The notes beneath the pieces are model-generated. The model did no database searches, was not told where the DNA came from, and saw nothing but the letters and a program-made list of their open reading frames with translations. A stretch of DNA of 17,810 nt. It comes from CAYMUB01 sp964393545. Lineage in GTDB: Bacteria; Patescibacteriota; Microgenomatia; Daviesbacterales; UBA10151. The position numbers and the translations under genes are program-made. Below are positions 6,058 to 12,933 of the stretch, one piece after another (the stretch's first letter is position 1; every line of letters starts with the position of its first letter). The stretch lies in contig CAYMUB010000057.1 in assembly GCA_964393545.1 (NCBI GenBank), forward strand, positions 1-17,810, given 5' to 3'.

Positions 6058-6077
6058 CCCCGCAGCAAGCTGCGAGG
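6058..6077. repeat. REP-like palindrome
   Basis: CGCAG and CTGCG (6061-6065 and 6070-6074) form a stem with a CAAG loop, extended by CC/GG after one mismatch. GC-rich CCCCGCAGCAAGCTGCGrGG hairpins like this are typical of dispersed palindromic repeats tied to IS200/IS605-type transposases. Only one copy was noticed here, and it is GC-rich against an AT-rich background. Confidence 0.5.
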
Positions 6078-6113
6078 AAATCTTCTTGATTATAAACTTA
6101 TACTTAACTTTTC

Positions 6114-6122
6114 TGTTAAAAT
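6114..6122 (+). promoter_or_regulatory. extended -10 box of the dihydrouridine synthase gene
   Basis: TGTTAAAAT ends 6 nt before the ATG at 6129, which predicts a nearly leaderless mRNA. Confidence 0.5.
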
Positions 6123-6128
6123 TCACAC

Positions 6129-7139
6129 ATGAACTTTTGGGAAAGGCTATCCACCAGAGGCGGATCGTCCTCTGGACGAAAAAAACCAATTTTTATTTTA
6201 GCTCCTATGGATGGGGTGACTGATACTGTTTTCAGGCAGATTGTAGTTTCTGTGGGCAAACCCGATGTGCTTTTTACAGAGTTTGTACCTGTAGAGGCAA
6301 TTTTGTCTGATGCTCAGGAAAAAGTATTAGAAAAATCCTTAAAGTACTCAGAAGTTGAAAGACCAATTGTAGCTCAAATTTGGGGAATAGATCCTGAGAA
6401 GTTTTTTAAAGTAGCTCAACTCCTTTCCAAATTAAAGTTTGATGGAATAGATATTAATATGGGTTGTCCTGTCAAAGACACTATTAAAAATGGGGCTTGT
6501 TCAGCTTTAATTAAAAACCCAAAATTGGCTGAAAGTATTATTCTTGCTACCATAAAAGGAGCAAATGGTTTGCCTGTCAGTGTTAAAACCAGAATTGGAT
6601 TTTCATCTATTGAAACAGAAAAGTGGGTGGAAAGTTTACTTCAAACTCCCATTGCTGCTTTAACTTTGCATCTTAGAACAGCCTCTGAAATGTCTAAAGT
6701 CCCTGCTCATTGGGAGGAAATAGAAAAAGCTGTGAAAGTCAGAGACCAACTTAAATCTAAAACTGTAATAATAGGAAATGGGGATGTGAAGTCTTTAAAG
6801 GAAGCTAAAGAAAAATGTGACAAGTATCAAATTGATGGAATAATGATAGGACGGGGAATTTTTGAAAATGTTTATTTGTTTAATGAGAGTATTGATCCAA
6901 ACCAAGTTAGTCCAAAACAAAAAATAGAATTACTCTTAAAACATCTAAAACTCTTTGAAAAAACTTTTAGTAACAGCAGGCATTTTGAATTAATGAAAAA
7001 ATTTGTCAAGTGTTATGTAAATAACTTTAAAGGAGCTACAGAAAAACGGGAAATACTGATGAAAACTAAAACTTTAAAGGAGTTAATGGATTCTACGAAA
7101 AAATTATCCCAACAAATTCCTAATTTACTTTCCACTTAA
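6129..7139 (+). CDS. dus: tRNA-dihydrouridine synthase
   Basis: A 336-aa FMN-dependent TIM-barrel enzyme that reduces uridine to dihydrouridine in tRNA D-loops. Motifs in order: FILAPMDGVTD (about 22-32, FMN site), FTEFVPVEAIL (49-59), VAQIWG (81-86), DGIDINMGCPVKD (105-117) with catalytic Cys113, SVKTRIGF (151-158), LTLHLRTASEM (178-188), IIGNGDV (214-220) and GIMIGRGIFEN (237-247). Length is normal for the family. The N-terminus is odd: residues 8-17 (STRGGSSSGR) are encoded by a palindrome and look like an in-frame insertion before the barrel. Its 3' end overlaps the convergent gene at 7120 by 20 bp. Which tRNA position it modifies cannot be told. Confidence 0.93.
   Translation: MNFWERLSTRGGSSSGRKKPIFILAPMDGVTDTVFRQIVVSVGKPDVLFTEFVPVEAILSDAQEKVLEKSLKYSEVERPIVAQIWGIDPEKFFKVAQLLSKLKFDGIDINMGCPVKDTIKNGACSALIKNPKLAESIILATIKGANGLPVSVKTRIGFSSIETEKWVESLLQTPIAALTLHLRTASEMSKVPAHWEEIEKAVKVRDQLKSKTVIIGNGDVKSLKEAKEKCDKYQIDGIMIGRGIFENVYLFNESIDPNQVSPKQKIELLLKHLKLFEKTFSNSRHFELMKKFVKCYVNNFKGATEKREILMKTKTLKELMDSTKKLSQQIPNLLST
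6154..6175. repeat. palindromic element inside the dus coding sequence
   Basis: CCAGAGG and CCTCTGG form an exact 7-bp stem around CGGATCGT. It is GC-rich against an AT-rich gene and encodes a Gly/Ser linker just before the conserved barrel start, as expected for a mobile palindrome tolerated in frame. Confidence 0.6.
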
Positions 7140-7653
7140 TACTACAACCAATACTGGGTTTTTGGTTTGGATCTATGGACTTATCATCTAAGACTGTATC
7201 CATAGCAACCCTTAAATCCTTACCTGTAACTGGCAGACTGTTGCCTGGCCTGCTGTCATCAAGCTGTCCTCTGTAAACAAGTTTCCTATCTTTATCAAAA
7301 AGGAAAAAATCAGGAGTACATGCAGCTGTATAAGCTTTAGCAACTTCTTGAGTTTCATCAAAACAATATGGAAAGGTAAAACCTAACTCTTTGGCCATTT
7401 CTTTTAAGGATTCAGGTGCATCTTCCGGATAAGCTACTGGATCATTTGAACTGATAGCTAAAATTCCCACATCTTTATTTAGGTAATCCCTGCCTATTTT
7501 AGCTATCTCTTCTTGAGCATGTTTAACAAAAGGGCAATGCCTGCAGATAAACATTACCAGGAATGCTTTTTTAGCAGAAAAAGACTCAAGGGAGATTGTT
7601 TTTCCTGAGACTACATCTGCTAAATTAAAATCTGGAGCTGAAGAAACTTCCAT
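7120..7653 (-). CDS. thioredoxin-fold protein, peroxiredoxin (AhpC/TSA)-like
   Basis: A 177-aa cytoplasmic thioredoxin-fold protein with the opening of the AhpC/TSA group (APDFNLADVVSGKTISLESF), then a strand ending in CRHCPFVKH. This gives a CxxC pair (about Cys37 and Cys40) where peroxiredoxins have their peroxidatic Cys, so disulfide reduction or peroxide removal is the likely chemistry. Later blocks (GILAISSNDP, then ACTPDFFLFDKDRKLVYRGQLDDSRPG with the cis-Pro region) and a C-terminal GCSIKWK match a widespread subgroup of about 180-200 aa. TGTATAAT (7662-7669, minus strand) lies 8 nt before the ATG. Its own reductant is not encoded nearby. Confidence 0.85.
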   Translation of the reverse strand: MEVSSAPDFNLADVVSGKTISLESFSAKKAFLVMFICRHCPFVKHAQEEIAKIGRDYLNKDVGILAISSNDPVAYPEDAPESLKEMAKELGFTFPYCFDETQEVAKAYTAACTPDFFLFDKDRKLVYRGQLDDSRPGNSLPVTGKDLRVAMDTVLDDKSIDPNQKPSIGCSIKWKVN

Positions 7654-7661
7654 ATTTTTGT

Positions 7662-7669
7662 ATTATACA
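7662..7669 (-). promoter_or_regulatory. -10 box of the thioredoxin-fold gene
   Basis: TGTATAAT on the minus strand ends 8 nt before the ATG at 7653. Confidence 0.5.
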
Positions 7670-7686
7670 TTTTTTCAACTGTAAAG

Positions 7687-7953
7687 CTACTTTTTCTTCC
7701 CTGTTAGTTTTTTGGGTTCTTCCTTAACTTTGGAAATAGCTTTTTCACCCAGGTCTTTTAAATCCATTGCCTTTTTGGTGATTTCTTTTAATACTTTATC
7801 ACCATGTTTTTGCAGGTCCTTTAAAATACTTTCCGCCTTTTTTCTATTTTTCTCATCAGAAAGAACCATTGCTGCAGCCGCTGCAGCAGCTCCAATTATA
7901 GCTCCAGCCACACCAGTTGCCAGAGGATTAACACTTTTTTTGTCTTCTGCCAT
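7687..7953 (-). CDS. YtxH-like small membrane protein
   Basis: An 88-aa protein starting at the ATG at 7953. A GTG three codons upstream is less likely because a strong Shine-Dalgarno (AAAGGGGGTGA) is spaced 6 nt from this ATG. After a short polar N-terminus there is one Gly/Ala-rich membrane helix (GVAGAIIGAAAAAAAMVL), then an amphipathic Lys-rich helix to the end (about residues 28-85). This is the layout of YtxH/Gas-vesicle-GvpP-like proteins linked to envelope stress, though function is not established. The Shine-Dalgarno contains the stop codon of the upstream gene (7959-8195), so the two are translationally coupled. Confidence 0.65.
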   Translation of the reverse strand: MAEDKKSVNPLATGVAGAIIGAAAAAAAMVLSDEKNRKKAESILKDLQKHGDKVLKEITKKAMDLKDLGEKAISKVKEEPKKLTGKKK

Positions 7954-7958
7954 TTTAT

Positions 7959-8195
7959 TCACCCCCTTTTTTTTATAAATCTACCAATAAGTGATACCAA
8001 AATAGCAGGAATGGCAACTAAGGCTTTCATTTGCACTTTTTCTTTAATACCCTGAGCAGTTTCTTCCAGATTATCTGATAAACGGATCATAGATTTTAAA
8101 GCCTGGACTAAGAAAATGGTTATAAAAACAACACAAGAGGTTATAATAGAAATTCCGATGATTAAGGCAAAATTTAAAATATCCTGACTGTTCAC
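7959..8195 (-). CDS. small membrane protein, DUF948-like
   Basis: A 78-aa protein starting at the GTG at 8195. A longer reading from TTG at 8213 is rejected because its second to fourth codons are the -10 box itself (TATAAT, 8202-8207 minus strand). An N-terminal membrane helix (FALIIGISIITSCVVFITIFLV) is followed by a helical stretch resembling DUF948 proteins (SMIRLSDNLEETAQGIKEKV) and a second hydrophobic segment (ALVAIPAILVSLIGRFI). It is the first gene of a two-gene operon with the YtxH-like protein, a pairing common in Gram-positive-type bacteria. Envelope localisation is likely; the role is unknown. Confidence 0.6.
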   Translation of the reverse strand: MNSQDILNFALIIGISIITSCVVFITIFLVQALKSMIRLSDNLEETAQGIKEKVQMKALVAIPAILVSLIGRFIKKRG

Positions 8196-8201
8196 GCCGA
8201 C

Positions 8202-8207
8202 ATTATA
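8202..8207 (-). promoter_or_regulatory. -10 box of the DUF948-like/YtxH-like operon
   Basis: A perfect TATAAT on the minus strand lies 6 nt before the GTG at 8195. It fixes the start codon and implies a leaderless transcript. Confidence 0.6.
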
Positions 8208-8227
8208 TCTCAAAATAATCTAAGAAG

Positions 8228-8878
8228 CTATATACGGAATAACGCCAGAAAATGACAAATAGTCCCAAGAATTACAAATAAATGCCAAATTGTGTGATTA
8301 AATTTCAAGCTTTTCCAAACAATAAAAATTGTCCCAAGGGTATAGAATACACCCCCTAATACTAAAAATAGGATGGATAAAACAGGCATATTATTGATCA
8401 TTGGAATAACTAAAAAAATACTCAGCCATCCCAACATCAAGTAGACTATAATTTGCAGTTTTCCTCTTTCAGGAGTAGTTTTTTTCCGGAAAATATACAA
8501 TACCTTATAGCTTATTCCTAAAATAGATAATACCCAGACAGTTAAAAGAATTGTAAGTCCCATCTGTGTTTTTAGATAGATGAGAATAAATGCTGTGTAT
8601 GTGCCGGCAATTAACAAATAAATACTTGATTGATCCAATCTTTTAAAAATTGCTTTAAACTTGGTAAAATATAAACCATGATAGAGGGTAGAAATTAGAT
8701 AAGTCAGGATAGTTGTCGCCCCAAAAATAGAAATACCTATCACTCTCCAAAATTCCAAAGTTTTGATGTTTATCAAAAAAAGATAAACTACAGCTGCTAT
8801 CACAAATAACAATCCTAATCCATGCGTAATACTGTTAGCTATCTCCTCAATCAAGGAGCTTTGTTTACTAGTTTCCAT
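8228..8878 (-). CDS. hemolysin III / PAQR-family membrane protein
   Basis: A 216-aa protein with seven predicted membrane helices, the layout of the YqfA/hemolysin III branch of the PAQR superfamily. Family signatures are SITHGLGLLFV near the N-terminus, STLYH (Ser and first His) at the end of helix 2, then KRLDQSSIYLLIAGTYT with the conserved Asp, and HTIWHLFVILGTICHF near the end with the HxxxH pair. These residues form the metal site linked to hydrolase-like activity in eukaryotic relatives. Bacterial members have been tied to membrane lipid homeostasis, and haemolysis is doubtful in most. TGATATAAT (8885-8893) lies 6 nt before the ATG. The downstream gene at 8195 is separate and has its own promoter. 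Confidence 0.9.
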   Translation of the reverse strand: METSKQSSLIEEIANSITHGLGLLFVIAAVVYLFLINIKTLEFWRVIGISIFGATTILTYLISTLYHGLYFTKFKAIFKRLDQSSIYLLIAGTYTAFILIYLKTQMGLTILLTVWVLSILGISYKVLYIFRKKTTPERGKLQIIVYLMLGWLSIFLVIPMINNMPVLSILFLVLGGVFYTLGTIFIVWKSLKFNHTIWHLFVILGTICHFLALFRI

Positions 8879-8884
8879 CTTTAA

Positions 8885-8893
8885 ATTATATCA
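8885..8893 (-). promoter_or_regulatory. extended -10 box of the hemolysin III gene
   Basis: TGATATAAT on the minus strand ends 6 nt before the ATG at 8878. Confidence 0.58.
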
Positions 8894-8949
8894 GATAAAA
8901 TCTCACTCAAATTTGCTTATCCCATTTAATATGGTATATTTCTTTCATA

Positions 8950-9384
8950 ATGTTTTCAGAAAATGGAACACCTACAGAAAGTCTTGAGGCTTTTCAGGAA
9001 CGACTTATAGGGAACTACCGTGAAATTGAGGAGAGAGCAATCCGCACTATTAGGCAGGGTGAAACCGTAGATAATCCTATCTTAACAGGGGAACGATTGG
9101 ACGAAAGATATTCAGTAACCACAGTTGGACTTCTTACTGGACCTGCAGAAGAGTTTTTACATACAGTCCAAATGCAACTTCAAGCTATTGAGCCATTAAT
9201 ACATTTAGTACCACGGGAATTTCTACATATCACACTTCGGGAGCTCTCTTTTAATCTACTAGGAAGAAAAGCCGGAAGAGTTGATGCTGTAGCAGCCAGA
9301 GCCTACTACCAAGCTTTAAGGAAAAGGTTTGCTGAACCAGGAAAACCCCCACTTAGTATTTCTTATTTGAAACTACTTCAATAG
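8950..9384 (+). CDS. 2H-phosphoesterase-like protein, probably truncated
   Basis: A 144-aa protein. The segment RYSVTTVGLLTGPAEEFLHTVQMQL followed by REFLHITLREL resembles the first half of 2H phosphoesterases (LigT/CPDase type), with HITL as the first HxT motif near residue 92. Active members need two HxT motifs and are usually 180-250 aa. No second motif is present and the frame stops 32 bp before the convergent Nudix-like gene. A degraded or N-terminal-half version is therefore likely, unless the family here is genuinely short. TATATT (8935-8940, with an upstream TG) lies 9 nt before the ATG, so transcription may continue. If functional, it would act on cyclic phosphates or RNA ends. Confidence 0.5.
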   Translation: MFSENGTPTESLEAFQERLIGNYREIEERAIRTIRQGETVDNPILTGERLDERYSVTTVGLLTGPAEEFLHTVQMQLQAIEPLIHLVPREFLHITLRELSFNLLGRKAGRVDAVAARAYYQALRKRFAEPGKPPLSISYLKLLQ

Positions 9385-9416
9385 TTGCTTCTCTTGTTTC
9401 AGTCAAATTCATAATA

Positions 9417-10349
9417 TTATTTAGCCAAATAAGAATATTCTCTTGCTAAACTCATTCTCCATGAAGATGTTGGATGGAGTTGGATTATTGCATCTGGTGT
9501 AATATTTCCTCTTACAAGATGTGGTCCCCAAACTTGGGGATTTATTTTATCCTGATCTTGGTTAACCCAAGTATCAATCTGAGTCATTGGTATTAGTAAA
9601 AGAGCCGTATTTTCATTATAATCTTTAGCTTTTCTCCATCTTTCTACTAGTTTCTTTGGTGTAAGATCAGTTTCCGTAACAAAAGCATATGCAGGATAAG
9701 CTCCGCCTTTTTCTTCAGCCACACCTAATAACCTAACTCTTTTTTGAGGAATTCTTAATCTGAGTTCTTCCCAAAAACTTCGGGCAGAGGTAGCAAAGGC
9801 AGAAGAATCAAAGGTTTCTGTTTGTTCTTCTTCGGTTGTTGATAGTCTACCGCTATGGAAGCCTTGAGATCTGGAACGGACCATCCCAAATACATCTCCA
9901 TTTTTATCCAGTAATAGATTATGAGTACAAAGTCCCCAGGGAAGATTTGCCTTATATAAAGCATCTCCAAGCCTAGTGGCCCTATTAATTACCACCTCTG
10001 CCTCGTGTCTGGTAAACAATTCTTTTGCAGCTTGAGGTAAGCCCCAAAGGGTAAAATAATCAGTTCTTACTCCTTTAGTGGACAAAATGCCATCCTGTAC
10101 AGCGAGTTCTGTAACAGCAACTTTAGGACCATTAAAATCAGTTGGTCTTTTCTCTTGAGTAGTAAACCAAGCACGTTGAAAAGCTTCAATAAATTCTGCA
10201 GGTGTTTGATTTAAAATAGCCTGGGGATTACCACCAATATATTGAGAAAGGTCAATATTATATCTTGTTTGATTCCTAGACCAGCCTTCAGAATTGGCAA
10301 CAAGCTGTACAACTTTTCTTAAATCTTTTGGTTCAACATCAATGCTCAT
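9417..10349 (-). CDS. Nudix-like protein with an unknown N-terminal domain
   Basis: A 310-aa protein from the ATG at 10349. An in-frame ATG nine codons upstream is less likely, as a weak -10 (TATAGC) lies just before 10349. The N-terminal 130 residues are unrecognised. From about residue 137 the sequence reads like a Nudix fold: LPWGLCTHNLLLDKNGDVFGMVRSR (first strands), then a loop, then RSFWEELRLRI (190-200) in place of the Nudix-box REUXEE helix, then strands. The upstream Gly is offset by a long insertion (about 167-185), so the metal site may be altered. Nudix enzymes hydrolyse nucleotide diphosphate derivatives; the substrate is not predictable. It converges on the truncated 2H-like gene with 32 bp between. 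Confidence 0.5.
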   Translation of the reverse strand: MSIDVEPKDLRKVVQLVANSEGWSRNQTRYNIDLSQYIGGNPQAILNQTPAEFIEAFQRAWFTTQEKRPTDFNGPKVAVTELAVQDGILSTKGVRTDYFTLWGLPQAAKELFTRHEAEVVINRATRLGDALYKANLPWGLCTHNLLLDKNGDVFGMVRSRSQGFHSGRLSTTEEEQTETFDSSAFATSARSFWEELRLRIPQKRVRLLGVAEEKGGAYPAYAFVTETDLTPKKLVERWRKAKDYNENTALLLIPMTQIDTWVNQDQDKINPQVWGPHLVRGNITPDAIIQLHPTSSWRMSLAREYSYLAK

Positions 10350-10427
10350 CTTAGTGCTATAGGATAACATAAACACTAGGTATTTGCAATTAAAGGGTAG
10401 TTTCTGTAAGATAAAGACAGGAAATAT

Positions 10428-10781
10428 ATGGAAATACTGTCAATTCTGCCTGCCACTGCTTTGGGTTATCTAACCTTCAGGGCAACTTCTCATCCCACTT
10501 CCAGAATTAGGAGAAAACTGCCAAACTTAAGAATGAAAAGGCTGCAGGTTTTTCCTGTTCTCAGAATCTATTTGTTTGGACGGGTGATTCATTTGCACCA
10601 CTGGTTTGCTTTTTCCATTATTTTAGCTGTTTCAACCTTCATTAGTGTGGGGATTTTTGATTATGTATTTGCCAAGGGAATGCTTTTGGGAGGAATTATT
10701 CAGGGTTTAAGACTGCCAAAAGAGCACAGACAATTAATTTATAAGGATTTCTCTCTTGAAAGATTAACCGCAATCAAATAA
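10428..10781 (+). CDS. small membrane protein with a HLHHW motif
   Basis: A 117-aa protein of unknown function. A first hydrophobic segment (ILSILPATALGYLTF) is followed by a strongly basic stretch (about residues 19-40), then GRVIHLHHWFAFSIILAVSTFISVGIF, a membrane helix introduced by a His cluster, and a final segment GMLLGGIIQGLRLP. The clustered His residues near a helix start could bind a metal, but that is inference. An AGGA Shine-Dalgarno-like site lies about 7 nt before the ATG. It is followed after 9 bp by guanylate kinase and may share its transcript. Confidence 0.6.
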   Translation: MEILSILPATALGYLTFRATSHPTSRIRRKLPNLRMKRLQVFPVLRIYLFGRVIHLHHWFAFSIILAVSTFISVGIFDYVFAKGMLLGGIIQGLRLPKEHRQLIYKDFSLERLTAIK

Positions 10782-10790
10782 TATCTTGAA

Positions 10791-11369
10791 GTGTTCCTAA
10801 TTCTTACTGGAAAAACAGCCTCAGGAAAAGATACAATTAAGTTTAACTTACTAAAAAAATACCCTAATTTAAAAAAGGTAATGACTAGTACTTCCCGTTC
10901 CCCCAGGACTAATGAAGCAAATGGGATTGACTATAATTTTTTAAGCAGAGCAGAGTTTGAAAAGAAAGCTGCCTCAGGTGATTTTGCAGAATGGGTTGAA
11001 TATGGAGGTAATTTATATGGGACAGAGAAAAAAGAGCTGGAGCAAGCCTTACATGGAGATATACTATGGAAAATTGATCCTTCCCGTGCGGGTGAGGCAA
11101 GGATTTTTCTCAAAAGAGCTTTCTCAAAGGATATTGCTGATCAGTTAATAAAAAAAGTAATAGTTATTTATATTACTGTTTCAGATGAAGTAGTTTTGCA
11201 AAGACTTAAAAAAAGAGATTTGCCAGAGATGGAAATAAAAAAAAGAATGACAGATGATGCAAAAATCTGGCAGCAGTATAAAAACAGTTATGATTTTGTA
11301 ATTGAAAATATTCCCGGGCAATTGGATCAGACAGTTAACAAAATTTTGGCCATAGTAGATAAATCATGA
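10791..11369 (+). CDS. gmk: guanylate kinase
   Basis: A 192-aa enzyme that makes GDP from GMP and ATP. The P-loop GKTASGKDT lies at residues 7-15. The GMP-binding region follows as TSTSRSPRTNEANGIDYNF, with the conserved Ser/Arg pair and Tyr. YGGNLYGT corresponds to the usual GNYYGT block, and ILWKIDP to the strand before the lid. Length is typical. The start is GTG at 10791, 9 bp after the membrane-protein stop. A TAATAT-like box overlaps that stop, so an internal promoter is possible. Its TGA overlaps the ATG of the next reading frame (ATGA at 11366-11369), which indicates translational coupling. Confidence 0.9.
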   Translation: MFLILTGKTASGKDTIKFNLLKKYPNLKKVMTSTSRSPRTNEANGIDYNFLSRAEFEKKAASGDFAEWVEYGGNLYGTEKKELEQALHGDILWKIDPSRAGEARIFLKRAFSKDIADQLIKKVIVIYITVSDEVVLQRLKKRDLPEMEIKKRMTDDAKIWQQYKNSYDFVIENIPGQLDQTVNKILAIVDKS

Positions 11370-11879
11370 ACCAAAAAGGTTTTGTACCAATCCTGATTGT
11401 ATTTATATTTTTTGGTTTAACATTTTTTTACTCATTTGCCGGTAAGTCTCAAAAACAAACGTTATTTTAATTCTAATAACAATGTTTATTCTATTGTTCC
11501 AGCTATGATTTTCCAATCAGGAGGAGCCAGAAGTGTAGGAAAATCTTCAGAATGGGGCAGAGATACCTCGGTAGATAGCGTGATTGCCAACTACCCACAA
11601 CTGGTAACAGGAGGAAATGTGGCTTATAGCGAGAATCCCAGTGAACCAAAGTTTGGCCAAAAAGGAGCCCGGACCTTTATTGCCTATAAAGGTAATACTG
11701 TATATATCGGGGTGATATCTAATGCTACCATGGGCGATTCAGCCAAAGTTTTGCATGCTTTAGGCATGAATGAGGCTCTAAATTTGGATGAAGGTGGTTC
11801 AACTGCTTTCTGGTTTGGTGGCTATAAATTTGGACCAGGCAGAAATATCCCCAATGCTGTTTTGTTTGTCAAACGTTAG
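11366..11879 (+). pseudogene. broken phosphodiester glycosidase (NAGPA/DUF2233 domain)
   Basis: An ATG overlapping the guanylate kinase stop starts MNQKGFVPIL followed by a hydrophobic helix, a typical N-terminal anchor, but that frame stops at 11470. A second frame, open from 11421, carries the C-terminal part of a phosphodiester glycosidase domain: GARTFIAYKGNTVYIGV, then ALGMNEALNLDEGGSTAFW, close to the family's LDGGGS signature. Joining them needs a +1 shift within 11421-11470, and a run of seven T (11423-11429) is a natural slip site. Even when joined (about 170 aa) the first part of the domain is missing. A decayed gene is most likely; programmed slippage or a sequencing error is less so. 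Intact relatives split sugar phosphodiesters outside the cell. Confidence 0.65.
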
Positions 11880-11888
11880 TTTTATAGT

Positions 11889-11896
11889 GTTAGAAT
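11889..11896 (+). promoter_or_regulatory. extended -10 box of the adaptor-permease operon
   Basis: TGTTAGAAT-like box just after the glycosidase remnant, 9 nt before the ATG at 11906. Confidence 0.5.
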
Positions 11897-11905
11897 ACTA
11901 GAATC

Positions 11906-12928
11906 ATGAAAATACCCAGGATTCTTAAACTCTCTAGAAAGAAACTAATTATTTTAACTGTTATCATTATTTTAGCAGTTGCAGGGTTTGGTTTATTTGG
12001 CAAAAAAAAACAAACTCCTTTACAATTTGCCACTGTTAAAAGGCAAAATATAAAATCAACTGTTTCCTCTTCAGGAAATTTAACTGGTAAAGATACTGTT
12101 AATTTAAAGTTTCAATCATCAGGCAAATTAGCATATATCAACGTCAAAATTTCTGATGAAGTTGTTTCTGGTAAGGTAATCGCCGGATTGGATGTTCAGG
12201 AATTAAATATCTCCTTGCAACAAGCTCAAAATACCCTAAGAGATAAACAAGCCATAGTTGATAAGATTCATGACGATGTAAAAGATCATGACAAAGATGA
12301 ATCTTTTACCCAAAAGCAAAATAGAACTACAGCTGAAGTAGCAAGAGATAATGCCTATGATGAAATCAAGGCTGCCAGAAGAGCTTTCCAGGATGCTGTT
12401 TTAATCTCACCTATTGGAGGAATAATTACTCAGGTAAACTTTATTTCAGGACAAAATGTAAGTGTTGCAGATTTAATTGTTCAAATTGTTGATAATTCCA
12501 GTATTTATTTTGATACTGATATTGATGAGGCTGATATTGGTAAGGTATCTAAGGATCAAATCTCAGAAATTACCCTTGATGCCTATTCGGATAAAATTTT
12601 TAAAGGAGTTGTTGATCAAATTTTACCTCAAACTAAAACCACTTCATCAGGGGCAACTGTAGTAACTGTCAGGATTAAGTTGCTTGACTCACCTACTACT
12701 TTTGTAAACGGACTATCAGGACAAGCAATTATTACTCTAGAAAGCAAGACAAATGTCTTAACTATTCCTTTAGAATCCTTAAGAGAGGATCAAACTGTAG
12801 TTGTTGAAGAAAACAATCACCAGTTAGTCAAAAAAGTGAAAAAAGGCATTTCTTCAGATTTAGATATAGAGATCCTTGAGGGATTAAATGAGGGAGAAAA
12901 AGTCTTACTAAATCCACCTGCTAAATAA
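11906..12928 (+). CDS. membrane-fusion/periplasmic adaptor protein (MacA-like)
   Basis: A 340-aa adaptor of the HlyD/MacA group. A basic N-terminus and one membrane anchor (about residues 13-31, KLIILTVIIILAVAGFGLFG) precede a first lipoyl half (SGKLAYINVKISDEVVSGKVIAGLD), a short charged helical hairpin (about 95-150), the second lipoyl half (LISPIGGIITQVNFISGQNV), and then beta-barrel and membrane-proximal domains. In two-membrane bacteria such proteins bridge to an outer-membrane channel. In a cell without one it would act with the permease alone. Only 5 bp separate it from the permease gene, so they form an operon. Its promoter is TTAGAAT at 11890-11896. Confidence 0.88.
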   Translation: MKIPRILKLSRKKLIILTVIIILAVAGFGLFGKKKQTPLQFATVKRQNIKSTVSSSGNLTGKDTVNLKFQSSGKLAYINVKISDEVVSGKVIAGLDVQELNISLQQAQNTLRDKQAIVDKIHDDVKDHDKDESFTQKQNRTTAEVARDNAYDEIKAARRAFQDAVLISPIGGIITQVNFISGQNVSVADLIVQIVDNSSIYFDTDIDEADIGKVSKDQISEITLDAYSDKIFKGVVDQILPQTKTTSSGATVVTVRIKLLDSPTTFVNGLSGQAIITLESKTNVLTIPLESLREDQTVVVEENNHQLVKKVKKGISSDLDIEILEGLNEGEKVLLNPPAK

Positions 12929-12933
12929 GTAAA

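Noticed and set aside
7959..8213. Longer version of the DUF948-like gene starting at TTG 8213
   Set aside because: Its second to fourth codons are the TATAAT box; the GTG at 8195 fits the leaderless pattern.
10909..11148. Several 60-63 aa frames within guanylate kinase
   Set aside because: They are alternative-frame shadows of a gene with clear conserved motifs.
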